From the NCBI GenBank assembly GCA_037176705.1, contig CM073887.1:26849501-26913500 (forward strand): a stretch of DNA of 64,000 bases. The letters are read 5' to 3'. Within the stretch, counting starts at the first letter, position 1, and the number at the start of each line of letters is the position of its first letter. The translations under genes were made by a program, and so were the position numbers. Source of the DNA: Molossus alvarezi (Eukaryota > Chordata > Mammalia > Chiroptera > Molossidae). Of this stretch, positions 1 to 12,163 are shown one piece after another. The notes under the pieces were generated by a model, which saw only the letters and a program-made list of their open reading frames with translations, ran no database searches and was not told the DNA's origin.

Positions 1-519
1 CGGAGAGCAGGGATGATGTCTTTCTTATCTATATTACAATGCCCGACATATGGAAAATACCCAATAAATATTGGTTTGATGAATGAATGACTAGAAGAAT
101 GAAAAGTAAAACATGCCTATTTAAGATGAAGCATATTTACTTAACATAATTAATAACACTTATATTAGTCTTGAACAAGGGTATTCTAGCTATGAAGGGT
201 TTTGGTCAATAAACATCCACCAAGCAGTCTAGGCTGAGCTAAGTGCTTTCATTCTAAACCATTTCTACTTTTTTTGGGGGTGGGGGAAGAAATGAAGTCC
301 TCCGAGTTATAAAAGCTTAAGGACATGTGTGAATGGGAACAGTTCCATTTCAGGACTCCTGAGGTGCAGCACAAACGTAACTATGTATCCGTTCTGAAGT
401 TCTAAAAAGTGAATAGGTTTAAGCGGGCAAAACATAAGTCCATTTCAATAAAAAATCCTATCATTCTAATTTCAGTTATTGTTTGGCATGTAAAATTATT
501 TTTTAAAAAAACATAAAAG

Positions 520-783
520 GCCCTGGCCGGTTTGGTTCAGCGGTTGGAGCGTCGACCTGCGGTACAGAGAGACCTGGGTTCGGTTCCCACTAAGGGCATG
601 TACCTCGGTTGCAGTTTGTCCCCGGCCCTGGTTGGTCGTGCGGGTGGCAACCACTCGATGTGTCCCTTCACATCGATGTTTCTCTCTCTCTCTCTTCCTC
701 TCTCTCCCTCCCGCTCTATCTGAACAAAAAATGGAAAAATGTCCTTGGGTGAGGATAAAAAATAAATAAATAAATAAATAAAA
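520..783 (+). mobile_element. Ves SINE, subtype A
   Basis: Full-length: head GCCCTGGCCGGTTTGG, box B GGTTCGGTTCC, TC-rich middle, tail GTCCTTGGGTGAGGAT and an (AAAT)n end. Confidence 0.95.
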
Positions 784-851
784 GTATTATACAGAAGTTT
801 CTAGTATACTGAAACCCTAAGAAGTGAATGACAGATTTACAGCTACATTTA

Positions 852-1063
852 TTTTATTATTTTTTTAAAACAGGTTTTGATTGATATTTTGAGGGAGAGA
901 GATAGAAACATCGATGTGAGAGAGAAACATCAATTGACTGCCTCCTGCATGCCCCCCACCAGGGATCGAGCCTGCAACAAGGCCTGTGCCCTGACTGGGA
1001 ATCGAACAAAGACCTCTCAGTCCATGGACAATGCTCAGTCCACTGAGCCACACCAGCTGGGCT
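852..1063 (-). mobile_element. Ves SINE, subtype C
   Basis: Inverted, with the head rc of GCCACACCAGCTGGGC and a 13 bp TSD ACAGCTACATTTA (839-851 and 1064-1076). It lies 70 bp from an opposite-strand Ves. Confidence 0.95.
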
Positions 1064-1744
1064 ACAGCTACATTTAATAAATAAAATGTATTCCATTACT
1101 CCTCAAGTTCCACCTCTCACCTATGCTAATCATTATTGCCCGTTTGTTCGCTACTAGTCTTGGGTTACAAAGACGCTACTGACACGCATGTATTTTCATT
1201 CTGGCAAGCTGACCCAAATGCCATGCCAGCCACTCTGTGGTGTCATGGTACATAACTCCCCAGTTCTACAAATAATCTAAGGCAAACATGGAAACTGCAT
1301 TCTCCTGCCAGTTTTGGTCTAGTTTGAATAATTTCTGGTAAAGGTATCCTAGCTTCTATAAGAGAAAAAAAGAAAGACAATCTTCCTCCTTCCTAGTGCT
1401 GTGGGGTCCACTCTGATATGAATCTTACTTACATTCAGGAAGGGAAGTAACTTTAGGATAAAATTTTTATTGAGGACAGAGGGTGGAGAGACAGAAGGAA
1501 CTGATTCCTGATGAAACCAAGTCTCAAGCTGCAGACACGATCATGCCTCATGCCTATTTTCCAATTATGAGAGAATACAATTCTTACTATTTATACTGGT
1601 TTAATGAAGTTTTCTGCTGGGTGCAGACTAAATATTCTAACTTATGCCCTTATGTGCAACAGCCTATTCCATCTCCTTCACAGACAGCACTCAGTTATCT
1701 TTTTACATTTACTCTCCACCTAACCTTTCCTCCTCTCCCCGGTG

Positions 1745-1862
1745 AGAATCATGAGTACAGATTTGTCTGTCTTGTTCATCTCTATGATCCCCAAAGCCTA
1801 AGATAATGCCTAGCACAAGAAGATGCTCAATAACTATTCCTTGATAAATGAAAGCATGAATC
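1745..1862 (+). repeat. L2 3' end remnant
   Basis: TTTGTCTGTCTTGTTCATCT ... GCCTAGCACAAGAAGATGCT ... CTCAATAACTATTCCTTGAT follow the L2 consensus order. Confidence 0.65.
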
Positions 1863-1929
1863 TTAGGAGAACATAACAATGTATACAACTTTTTAAAGAA
1901 TCTTTATTAATCATTTAAATGATAATATA

Positions 1930-2142
1930 TCTTTTTTTTTCTTTATTAATTTTAGAGAAAGAGGAAGGGTGAGGGAGAAAGAGATAGAAACATCCATGAG
2001 AGAGAACATCAACTGGCCAGCTCCTGCATGCCCTCCACTGGGGATTTGGCCCACAACCTGGGCATGTGCCCTGACTGGGAATCAAACCGGTGACCTCTTG
2101 GTGCATGGGTCGACGCTCAACCACTGAGTCACACCGCCGAGC
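1930..2142 (-). mobile_element. Ves SINE, subtype B
   Basis: Inverted copy with box B rc GGAATCAAACC and a short TSD of the TATCTTT type on both sides. Confidence 0.92.
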
Positions 2143-2979
2143 CTATCTTTCCTTATTCTAAATTTACCTTACCAAATCATGTTCATAATGACAAAAAAAG
2201 CCATCAAAAAGCACATACAAAAAAGGAGTAAGAATTAAAATTCATTATTTCCCCACTGCATTTTAGATACTTTAGCCTCAAATTTGTAAGAGAAATGGTT
2301 TTTTAAATTCCACATTTGTAACAAACAAATAATTAAAATACAAAAGAACCCAAGTTGATACAATTTTTCTCAAGTAACAGTTAACTTGGCCTTCCTCTAA
2401 TAAACAGGCCCATACTTCATAAAGTAACAACCTATGACTATATCACAGAATTACTTTCACCTCCCTTCTCCATCCAAATACTTGGGACTATGATGAGGAA
2501 CAGAATTCTTTTTTAGGTGATATAATTTGAATGAAAAATTCACCTACTGTTCATGGGAGATTAAAAACAAGGGCCAAGAAAGATCATCTGCATATTCCCC
2601 ATTTTCTAATAGGTGAGTCATAGGAAAACAAGAGCAAACGCCCTGTGCCACTGTGAACACTTCTGATTATTCACTGAGCAAGAGAATATAAATATACATG
2701 GTATATGACAGAATGGAAATATGCAAAGGTCTACTTGTTGACTGTCACTATGCTTTTTACAATGAACTCTGCCAGAGCTTCAGACCAAGATAACAGACAA
2801 AGAGACAAAGGACTCATATTCTAGCAAATCTTAAGTGAATATAGTAGGTACACTAAGACCAAATCTAGACCAAATCTCCATATCTTCTTTACCTAATCTC
2901 TGCCAAACTGTTGAGTATTCAGTAGATTAAGAAGAAGAAAATGTACAAAGATTGCCAGATAGGTAAACAGCATCTATTA

Positions 2980-3655
2980 CTGAAGAACCATAAAAGTCTA
3001 GCCTATTGAGTACATGAAAAGATGTGCTCAACATCGCTAGTTACTAGGGAAGTGAAGATTAAAACTACAAGAGATGCCATTTCACACCCATCAGAAATGA
3101 GTACAATTTTTACAAAAGACAAAGAGTAACTAGTGTTGGCAAGGAAGCCGGAGAAATGGGAAACCTTGTGCACTGTTGGTGGGAAAATAAATTGGTGCAG
3201 CCACTGTGGGAAACAGCGTAGTTTTCTAAAAAGTTAAATACAGATTTACCATATGAGCCAGCAATTCTACACCTAGATGTCTACCGTGAGAAATGGAAAT
3301 ATTTGTCCGCACAAAGAGCTGCACATGAATGCTCACAGCAGCACTATTCATTACAGCCAAATTCTGGAAACAACTCAAATGTCCATCAACTGCTGAATGA
3401 ACAATCAAAATGTGGTATATTCATACCATGGAATCTATTCAGCAATAAAAAGGAACAATGATGATACATACTGTGACATGAACAAACTTCAAAAACATTA
3501 TGTAGGAATAAAAAATGTTCTAAAATATATTTACAGTGATGACAGTACCATTCAGTAATTTTAATAAAAAATCATTGAACTCCACACTTGAAATGGGTAA
3601 ATTTTATATAAAATATGCCTCAATAAAGTTGTAAAAACAAAAAACAAAAAAACCC
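2980..3655 (+). mobile_element. Ancient L1 3' end
   Basis: Sense-strand L1 ORF2 end ('GGCAAGGAAGCCGGAGAAAT', 'ACTGTTGGTGGGAAAATAAA', 'GTCCATCAACTGCTGAATGA' motifs) is followed by a 3' UTR ending in CCTCAATAAAGTTG and an A-rich tail at about 3635-3655. It carries many stops and is not functional. Confidence 0.85.
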
Positions 3656-3964
3656 AATGGAGGCACTCAATTCACATTTTATATGTGCCAGAAATTAACA
3701 TAATGTCCTTATTCTGCATCAACCTTAGCACATAGCAATCTAAAATTTTACCAAGTATTCTCAGGCAAAAATAGGTTTAACTGTAAGAAGTACCCACCAG
3801 CCAGTTAACTGAGATACACTAGGAATACTTAATAGACTCACAATGTCTTCAGGTCCTCCATTCCCATCATTAGGCAAAACTCACATTTTCATAAACTGCA
3901 TGTCAGCTAAAACATGAAGAATTGAGAACCACTGGACAAAAAAAATTTTGAAAAGAAAAACTGA

Positions 3965-4245
3965 GCCCTGGCCATTGTTGCTCAATGGTTAGAGCATCGG
4001 CCTTTACAGGTAAGGGTCACAGGTTTGATTTACAGTCAAGGGCATGTACCAGGGTTGCAGGTTTGATCCCCCGCCCTGGTCAGGGCATGTGTGAGAGGCA
4101 ATCAATCGATGTGTCTCTCTCATATTGATGTCTCTCTCTCCCTCTCTCTCTCCCTGTCTCCGCCTTCCTCCCTTTCTTCTACTCTAAAAAAATTTTTTAA
4201 AAAATCAGTGAAAAAAGTATCCTCAGTTGAGAATTTTTAAAAAAT
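3965..4245 (+). mobile_element. Ves SINE, subtype A, diverged
   Basis: Head GCCCTGGCCATTGTTGCTCA, TC-rich middle, tail TATCCTCAGTTGAGAA. Older than most neighbours. Confidence 0.9.
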
Positions 4246-4449
4246 CTAGTTCAGATTGTAAAAGAAACAGAGAAGAAAGATAAAGACATAAGAACTCCTA
4301 TCCTAACATCCATGTCTCTGGATATCTAAGGCTCAGAAAGTACTGCCTTTTGAGGGGAAATGAAACTAATATTAATCTTACAGTTTTAAGTTAATTACTA
4401 TATTTTTGTAACTATGGAAAATAAAATGTTTATGAAAAATATTCATAAT

Positions 4450-4645
4450 AATGGCCAAGATAATCACTGCCAACATTAACTTAGCATTTTCTATGTGCTA
4501 AGTGGTAAGAAATTCACATACATGATCTCGTTTAATCTTTACAAAAACCCTAAGAAGTGAAGAATAGTAGCATCCTGATTTTCCAGATGGGGAAAACTGA
4601 AGCACAGATTGGTAAAGCAATAAGTGAAGCACAGGCTGCTGAAGT
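4450..4645 (+). repeat. MIR remnant
   Basis: TTTCTATGTGCTAAGTGGTA ... ATCTCGTTTAATCTTTACAA ... CAGATGGGGAAAACTGAAGC follow the MIR core. Confidence 0.75.
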
Positions 4646-5059
4646 ACTGAGGATCCCAAAGGTCCCGTCATTCTGACAAGGACGTGACAATGGCAGTTTC
4701 AGAGGACAGCACTTTACTGGGGAATTCCTAAATTAAGCCAACACATTCCAAACCGAACCCTCCTCTTACAAGCCTGGAGATTCTGTTTAGAAAAGTGTTC
4801 AGAAGTAACAGATAAGATGTAAACCAAGTGACTGAAGGGAACCCCCAGAACATAAAAATTTGACTAGTCCCACTTTATTAGTATTACCTTTTCAAATCAC
4901 TCAGTAAAGACACCTTCCCAAATCACTATCCCAACCTGGCTCACAGCCCCTCTGCTATCCTTCCTACATTCTGGATTAGTTAACTCAGTTCAGGAAAAGC
5001 AATACTGCAATAGGCTGAAAGTGAGGTGATCTCCAGACATTACTCTCAAAACACTAAGT

Positions 5060-5320
5060 CCATTCTCTCCCATGGCCTTCTGCACTCCTCCTCACCTGTG
5101 TAAATCCTTTCTTTCCATCAGTTTTCAGGTAATGTCAGATCCCCTCTCGATGCTGCCCATCAGTCCTGCCATCTGCATCACTGCTCTGGGCACACAGATC
5201 TTCCACACATTATTACATGTTTAACTGTGCACCTTCACCTCCCCAGTGACACAGTAAGCTATTGGGGCAGGAAGCACTCTAACATTGTTCTGTATCCGAG
5301 TAAAATGTTAACCATAGGAA
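5060..5320 (+). repeat. L2 remnant
   Basis: CTTCTGCACTCCTCCTCACC, TCAGGTAATGTCAGATCCCC and CAGTGACACAGTAAGCTATT match L2 3' order with strong divergence. Confidence 0.5.
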
Positions 5321-5980
5321 TTACACAACAGTTTCTAAAGCATGAAGAGCTTTATATTTGTGCTCTGTTGTATAACTACATTTGTATGTATAAGAACTTT
5401 ATTTGTCCTACCAATATTCTAAAATCATATGCTCATTGTTGGAACAGATAACTTCATTTCTTTGCCAAGTATTATGTTAAACTAAAGAATTCAAGTGTGG
5501 CAGGCACAAATTACTTTTTTCCAGAAGTACTAAAATCATTCTAAATATTTTTTACAATTGCCTAAGTATACACCCTACTTCACTAATATTTCTGAATCAA
5601 AGGACATTAAATAAACATCTCTTTGTTCACTGTAAACACTGGATAAAACTGTGAAAATCATTTGAAAAAATATAAAACAGTAAAAGCTTTTCTTTTTGCC
5701 AAAATAGTAAAGTGTCAAAAGCTATTATAAATGGCAAGAAGGTAAATCAAGTCAACACACGTAAATACTAATGTAAAGGGGGAAAACAGAGGACAGAGTT
5801 GCACTTGTGTGTAATATACACATACAACATGATTACAACAATGAAAACAGATGAGGAATCTGGAACAAAGCAAGTGTTTTCTTGCATTACAATGTTTAAT
5901 TTTATAGAAGTAAAATGTTAATTAAAAATATAGAAAGAAAAGCCCACTGGAAAAATAGCCATCACTAGAAGATTTCATAC

Positions 5981-6087
5981 CTGTAAACATGGCGTGAAAA
6001 TAAGGACTACAGGCGGCCAGCACCACTCTATGGGCAGCGATTTCCATGTCTTCAGCCACAATTGTGACATCACACAGTAAATTTTGA
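5981..6087 (-). CDS. KLHL2: KLHL2 exon 3 (start of BTB/POZ domain)
   Basis: This minus-strand exon of 107 nt follows the acceptor TGCTTTGTAAACAG, with a long pyrimidine run, and ends at CAG|GTATGAAA (GT at 5980-5979). Its first T completes Ser51. It then encodes residues 52-86: [16 protein letters not shown], then [19 protein letters not shown], plus one base of Gly87. This is the first strand and helix of the BTB/POZ fold, including the conserved H-x-x-x-L-A/S-x-x-S-x-Y-F signature that supports homodimer formation and CUL3 binding. KLHL3 differs at many of these positions, so KLHL2 is the better call. Human KLHL2 has Ser where this copy has the first Ala of AAHR. The rest of BTB, BACK and six kelch repeats (about 500 residues) are not in the window and should lie beyond its left edge. 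Confidence 0.95.
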
Positions 6088-6817
6088 CTGTTTACAAAGC
6101 AGAAAGAAAGAAATTTTAATGATACCAATAATAAATGTCCTGAACATCCAACATAAAATGCTTACAGTAAAAGCCCACTTTTCTAAAGTTGAAACTAAAC
6201 TAAAAACTATCATCCTCTAGATTAGGATTCCTAAGTGGAAAGTACATAGAAAACTCTCGTGGCAAAAGCCTGATATGCCTTGACCCTTACTCAGCATCTT
6301 CCCTTTGTTTCACAGAGAAATATCTCCAACCTTGATTACTGATTTCTCAACCTACAGGAAATTACAGGCAGCAAACCATCAGTGGATGCACCAGGAGAAG
6401 GTGTTTGGATGAAGAACAGCATCAGAAGAAATGGCAATGGCAGTCTAACATTAAGATGAAAACAAGAAAAAACCCAGGTAGAAAACTAAACTAGGTCAAA
6501 GTACCAAAAAAAATACATATTTAAAATGACCCTGGGTCATCGAACAAAGGTAAAATTAAATATAATTTTACCTGCTGCTTTAAAGGCATTTGAAGCTTAA
6601 CTTAATCATATTGTTTTTTTTACCAATGCAAAATATCTCATTCCTCAAGACTAGGAAATATTTCCACATATAAAACTAAAGAGTATTTTGTTACCTTACA
6701 CACCATTATTTTGCCTTAAACCATTAATCAGCAAACAAACCTCAGATTCTAAACTATCCATTTTAATTCATTCACAAACATGTGGTAAACACTTTTTACA
6801 TACTGTACAAGGTGCTA

Positions 6818-7125
6818 GGTGAATCAGAAAAGGACAAATACCATGTGATCTCACTTACTGTGGAATATAATGAACAGGGAGAGCTGATGAATGAAGTGGA
6901 CCCAGAACATAGAAAGGAGTATGGTTTAGACTGACAAACCTCAGAGTAGGGAGGTGGGGGGATGAATGAGATGAACCAAAGAACATATATGCACGTATGC
7001 ATAACCAATGGGCATGGACAACAATACTAGGGGGGTGGAGGACGGGATGGGAAGGAGGCGGTCTAGGGGGGAAAAAGGGGAAACATCTGTAACAAAAATA
7101 AAATAATAAAAATTGGAGGAAAAAA
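6818..7125 (+). mobile_element. L1 3' UTR fragment
   Basis: ACCATGTGATCTCACTTACT and the G-rich 3' UTR ending GGGGAAACATCTGTAACAAA with an A-rich tail mark a 5'-truncated L1 on the plus strand. The same 3' end recurs at 45215-45568. Confidence 0.8.
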
Positions 7126-7924
7126 AAGATTATTTCAAGCTAAGGAAAAATAAAAGGTGCTAAGTGAAATTCTCCAGCTAAACAAAAAATTTTGGGGGCA
7201 AAAAAGGCTGCTGATGCTTATTCCAGAACAAGTAAGAAGGTGCCAACTCTAAAACTGACCTTACTCACAGTCATGTCATCAGTGGCTGAAACAGGTGTGG
7301 TGAAACCAAAAGTCCTTTCGCTGCACCTCCACTACCCTGAGCACGGAATTTATGTGCACAGCGTACACAGGTCTCAGTGGCCCCAGCTCTACTATTCTGC
7401 CTATTTCCTGCAAGGGGAGCTCGCCTGCTTTTGTAAGTTTCTAGTGGCTTATAAACAACATTTTCATAAGAGTTTAACCAAGTGCTGTTAGTTTTCCACT
7501 TTTCCACACCGCTTACAAACTCATTTCTGTGGAGTTCATACAAAAACTTTCCAGAGAACTTACTGTCATCTATTTCCCCCCAGTCTAGGAGAATCTGTAA
7601 GAAACATCACCACCCTCTACCACCAGTGATGACTGCAGTCCTGGGCCTCCTTGGTGACGGGCTTGCTATGCCCTTTAGAGGGAAGCACAGCTCATGGGTG
7701 GTGCCCATGCAATGGCTCACGATGCTGTATGAGACATCAGGTCGGTCCCGCATTAGAGTCATAAAAGGTGGCACAATGTCTCACTAATCTGTCATTCCTC
7801 CACATCACTGATCTGTGATTCCTCTGTCAGCGTGCAGAACTGACAACGTCTACCATATTCTGCTCTGAGAACATAAAAGCATTGCAAGTCTGCAAATTCC
7901 CTAGTTCACAAATAACCAGGGTGA

Positions 7925-8140
7925 GAAAAGCGTTTTCAGAAGGATGCTATGCAAAGCTTTACCTGCATATTATCTCATTTAGACCCCACCACAGTATGAT
8001 TATGATTTCTACCCCCAAAATGCATAGCTGGGGAAGCCAAGGTTAAAGAGGAATAACCAGACTGAAGGCCCACTAGTGCCAATACCAGGATCCAAATCCA
8101 GAGTCTAGCTCCAGAGGTCTCTTAACCACTACACAAAACC
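7925..8140 (+). repeat. MIR remnant
   Basis: ACCTGCATATTATCTCATTT, a diverged 'GGGGAAGCCAAGGTTAAAGA' and TCTTAACCACTACAC at the end. Confidence 0.65.
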
Positions 8141-9303
8141 ATCAAAATTCATGTGGTCTTAAGACTTATTAAAGATTGAATAAAACAGGGAACAGAAAGT
8201 ATAAATTATAAATAACACCAATTTATTATTTGACATAATATATATTGAAAACTATTATTTTAAGTTCTACATTTAGTTTATAAAAGGCCCAATTTTAGGA
8301 ATTTTTTTTAACACTACCTCTACAAGAACATTTAGAAAAATCAAAGTTTATCTGCTCATTCAATAAGGCACTGCAGGGCCGCCTCTGCTCAAGGAGACTA
8401 GCAAAAAGGACTGACAAGCAAAGATTACAGGACGGAGTGGAAGCACCATTGTAAAGATGCGAGCATCTAGATCAGACTGGGGTCAGAAAAGGCTTCCTGC
8501 AGTCACTGACCTTAAGCTGTGTTCTAAAAACAAGTCAATGTTAGCTAGATGAAGAAGGCGCAACAGAACTCCACACAGACAGAACAGAACGTGCTGCTGC
8601 ACGGAAACCGAAGCAGCAAAGCCCAGTGGGGACCTGTGGAACCAGAAGTGTGAAGACAGGGTGTGAGCGAAAGAGAGGAGTTGGCAGAGCTGCACAAGTC
8701 TCTCGAGAGGGTCATCTGTGCTTCCCTACTGTGACTGGGGGATCTGGACACAACTCAAACATCAGTCAAGTGCATCCTGATGCCTGTTTTCCTTGTCAGC
8801 AATCCCTCTTAGTGCTCTGCTTTCAAGATGCAACTCAAGTGGAATTACACTTGAACGCCAAAATCACATAATTAATTACATTCAGCTTCAAGTACAATTA
8901 CTTATTGATCCTATCCTTGACGCATACCACCTGCTGGGTGTCACAGAATTAGCTTGGTCTTGCTGACTTATTAACTGATGTCAGTTAAGGGCAAAGCATT
9001 CCCAAATTAGTAGTGTGCAGCCACACCCTGGGTGAGGTCACATGGAGTCTAAGGCCCAATTTACAAATCAAAGATATACTTAGTTTTAGTGTTCAATTGT
9101 TTTTCCTTTTGGTCTCTAGTAACAGCAGATTCTCAAACAGCACTCAAAGCAAGACAGATCTGACCAACTTTCTTATCTTTCAGCCAGTTTGTGTCTACCA
9201 TGTCTAGCCCTTATCTCTTTCCAAATGTTCATGCTCACAAGTTGAATGACTTTGGGGTGAGGAGAAAAGGGCTACAAACAAAGTCTGGCAATAAAAATAA
9301 GAG

Positions 9304-9511
9304 CGCCCAACCAATGTGGCTCAGTGGGCTGATCATCGACCAATGCATAAGAGGCTGCCAGTTCGATTCCCGGTCAGGGCACATGTCTGGGTTGCAGGCC
9401 CAATTCCCAGTAGGGGGCGTGCAGGAGGCAGCCAAGTGATGATTCGCTCTCATCGATGTTTCTATCTTTCTCTCCCTCTCCCTATAAAATCAATACAAAC
9501 ATATTTAAAAA
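9304..9511 (+). mobile_element. Ves SINE, subtype B
   Basis: Box B GTTCGATTCCC. TSD AATAAAAATAAGAG at 9290-9303 and 9512-9525. Confidence 0.95.
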
Positions 9512-9659
9512 AATAAAAATAAGAGTAACTTGTTTCAGATTACCCAGTCTACATGGTGAGTTATCGAGTTTATGTTTCAGCCACCTGAAGTCTAATGACA
9601 GAATGGACTGTAGAAGGAAATGGCTTTCAGAATGAGATAAAGTTGCCATTTAGCATAAT

Positions 9660-10000
9660 TTGCATTTATCCATTCATTTAGCAAATATCCAGAGTGGCTA
9701 CTGGGCGCCAAGCACTATGTCAGTTTGCCACAATAAACAAGATAATGTCCATGATAGCAAGGAATTTACAGTTGAGCGGGGAAAACAGACACGTTGATAG
9801 ATTACACAATGAACCAAAGATGACACAAGTGCGAGGTATTTGCATATACACAAGACAGGCCAAGCCCAACTCTACAGGGGCTTTGGAAAGACGTTTCTAA
9901 GCTCAAATCTGAAGAACAGGAGTTACAAAGACCTCAGGTAGAACTCAGATGGCACAGACAAATGAAAGGTACTCCATCTCCTAAAAGAAATGACATCATC
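9660..10000 (+). repeat. Ancient interspersed repeat, unnamed copy
   Basis: Starts TTCATTTAGCAAATATCCAG ... AGCACTATGTCAGTTTGCCA. It shares its beginning with 19020-19870 and 46395-46553. The family name is not certain. Confidence 0.4.
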
Positions 10001-10103
10001 TGAATGGGTCCTTCTCAGGGAAAAAACTTTGAAGATTAATGAAACATGCCTAAAACATAACAAGACATTCTTCAGTTTTCTGATATAAAACAAATGAATT
10101 CTT

Positions 10104-10329
10104 GCCCTGGCCGGTTTGGCTCAGCAGTGAGAGCATCGCCCTGCAGACCAGAGTTGCAGGTTCGATTCCAGTCTGGGACACGTTCGTTGGTTGTAGTTTG
10201 GCCCCCAGCCCTGGTTGGGGTCACATGTCTCTCTCACATGGATGTTTCTCTATCTATCTCTCCCTTCCGCCCTCATCTAAAGATAAATGAGAAAAAATAT
10301 CCTCGGGGGAAGATAAAAAAAAAAAAAAA
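10104..10329 (+). mobile_element. Ves SINE, subtype A
   Basis: Starts GCCCTGGCCGGTTTGGCTCA and ends in an A run. TSD GAATTCTT at 10096-10103 and 10330-10337. Confidence 0.95.
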
Positions 10330-10874
10330 GAATTCTTAAGACAAGAAAAACCCATCACTGTTGTGTATATAGCTTCTTAAAGTAACATGTGCCATCAGGC
10401 TCTGAGATATCAAAAATAATTAGTAGTCACATGAAAGAAGAATTTACTTTCTCTGGAAGTGAGGGTGGTGGGCAGATTACATGGCATCTGTCTGCCTTTC
10501 TTCCTTAGGTGCCAGGAAAAATCAAGAGGCACTTCCTGCCACATGGCATGCAAGCGAAGTAACAACCAAGGTGCCAGGCTGGTGAGATGTGCTGTTAGTC
10601 ACAGTCCACAGGGAAAACACAAACCACAGCCTTGGAATGTGCCTCAGGTCACCTTGCAACAGAATCAAGTGTTAGGACAAAGAAACAAGGCAAGACATTA
10701 AAAAAAGAAAGAAAGAAAAAGAAAAGAAAGGAAATAGGCAAGAGGTCAGAAGCCGAGGTAACTAAAAGCTGGTCAGGGAGCAGAGGTGAACCAGATGTGG
10801 TGCTGCTGTTCACAGCCACATCAATGTGTACCTGGCATGTAGGGGTGAGGCAGGGAGATGAGCTCTTTTATTTA

Positions 10875-11085
10875 CTTTTCTTTATTGATTTTAGAGAGAC
10901 AGAGAAAGGGAGAGGGAGAGGGAGAAAGAAAAACATTGATGAGAGAGAACATCAATCGGCTGCCTCCTGCATGCCTCCCACTGGGGATCGGGTCCACAAC
11001 CTGGGCATGTGCCCTGACTGGGAATCAAACCGGCGACCTCTTGGTGCATGGGTCGATGCTCAACCATGGAGCCACACCAGCCGGA
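10875..11085 (-). mobile_element. Ves SINE, subtype B
   Basis: Inverted copy ending (minus head) at GCCACACCAGCCGGAC. Imperfect AGCT(C)TTTTA/AGCTATTTTA flanks. Confidence 0.92.
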
Positions 11086-11146
11086 CAAGACAAGCTATTT
11101 TAAAGGCGAAAGGTTTCCTGTCAGATGACTTAAATTAGTCACAGCT

Positions 11147-11262
11147 GCCCTGGCCAGTTTGGCTCAGCGATTGGAACATCGGCCCTCGGACTGAAGGGTT
11201 GCGGGTTCGATTCCCAGTCAGGGTGCATGTGCCTGGGTTGCAGGTTTGATCCCCAGCCCCGG
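11147..11262 (+). mobile_element. Ves SINE, subtype A, 3' half missing
   Basis: The head and box B are present. Similarity stops after CCCCAGCCCCGGTG with no TC tract or tail of the usual kind. Confidence 0.88.
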
Positions 11263-11522
11263 TGTCTTCCTTTTTTTTCTTTTCATCTTCAAACCATGAT
11301 GGTCTGAATTTGAATTTCTGTGGCAGTTCAACACAAGAGAAACCTAGATGCTGGGTTTACTAAGATCCACCACACTAAGAGTCCTGAAGAACAGCACAGC
11401 CTAGATTTGTACCTGCTGAGACTTTCAAACAGAAAGCAGGAAGAAGTGACAGTCAACTTAGAAAGTTGCAGATAAACCTACTACAGTCAATGACTGAAAA
11501 ACTGCTTTAAACTAGTAAAGGG

Positions 11523-11732
11523 GTGCCCAGCCGGTATGGCTCAGGGGATTGAGCACTGTCCTATGAACTGGAGGAGGTCCCAATTTGATTCCTGGTCAGG
11601 GCACATGCCTGGGTTGAGGGCTTGATCCCCAGTAGGGGGTAAGCAGGAGGTGGCTGATCAATGTTTCTCTTTCTCTCGCCCTTCCTCTCTCTCTAAAAAA
11701 TAAGTAAAAACATATTTTAAAAAATTAAAAGA
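11523..11732 (+). mobile_element. Ves SINE, subtype C
   Basis: GCCCAGCCGGTATGGCTCAG head. TSD TAAACTAGTAAAGGG at 11508-11522 and 11733-11747. Confidence 0.95.
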
Positions 11733-11944
11733 TAAACTAGTAAAGGGCCCCTAGAGTCTAGCATTCTTTTCAGATGGAATCAAGAGAGCAGAATAACAGT
11801 GAAAATTGACAAAATGGAGCCATAAGAAGACATGGGGGAAAGGATGTTGCTATTTGTAGGGAAGGGAAGGTAACATCTCCTGATTTGAAGATCTGCAAGA
11901 ACACCTGGTCATCGTTAAGAGGAGAAGATGAAAAGATAATTACA

Positions 11945-12163
11945 GCCTGGCCAGTGTTGCTCAGTGGTTGAGCATCGACCCATGCACCAAGAGGTTGCGG
12001 TTCAATTCCCGGTCAGGGTACATGCCCAGGTTGTAGGCCTGATCCCCAGTGGGGGGCATGCAGGAGGCGACCAATCAATGTTCTCTCATTGATGTTTCCA
12101 TCTCTCTCTACCTCTCCCTTTCTCTCTCTAAAATCAATAAAGAAAAAAAAAAAAAAAAGAAAT
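11945..12163 (+). mobile_element. Ves SINE, subtype B
   Basis: Ends TAAAATCAATAAAG plus a poly(A) run. TSD GATAATTACA on both sides. Confidence 0.95.

Larger units (their letters stand above)
1..5980 (-). other. KLHL2: KLHL2 intron 3 (partial)
   Basis: The sequence downstream of exon 3 on the minus strand contains four Ves SINEs, L2, MIR and L1 pieces and unique AT-rich DNA. I looked for exon 4 (the remainder of BTB, starting EMSES) and did not find it, so intron 3 appears to be at least 5.98 kb. Confidence 0.75.

Noticed and set aside
1..5980. KLHL2 exon 4 in this interval
   Set aside because: No minus-strand sequence matching the next part of BTB (starting EMSES) with splice sites was seen.
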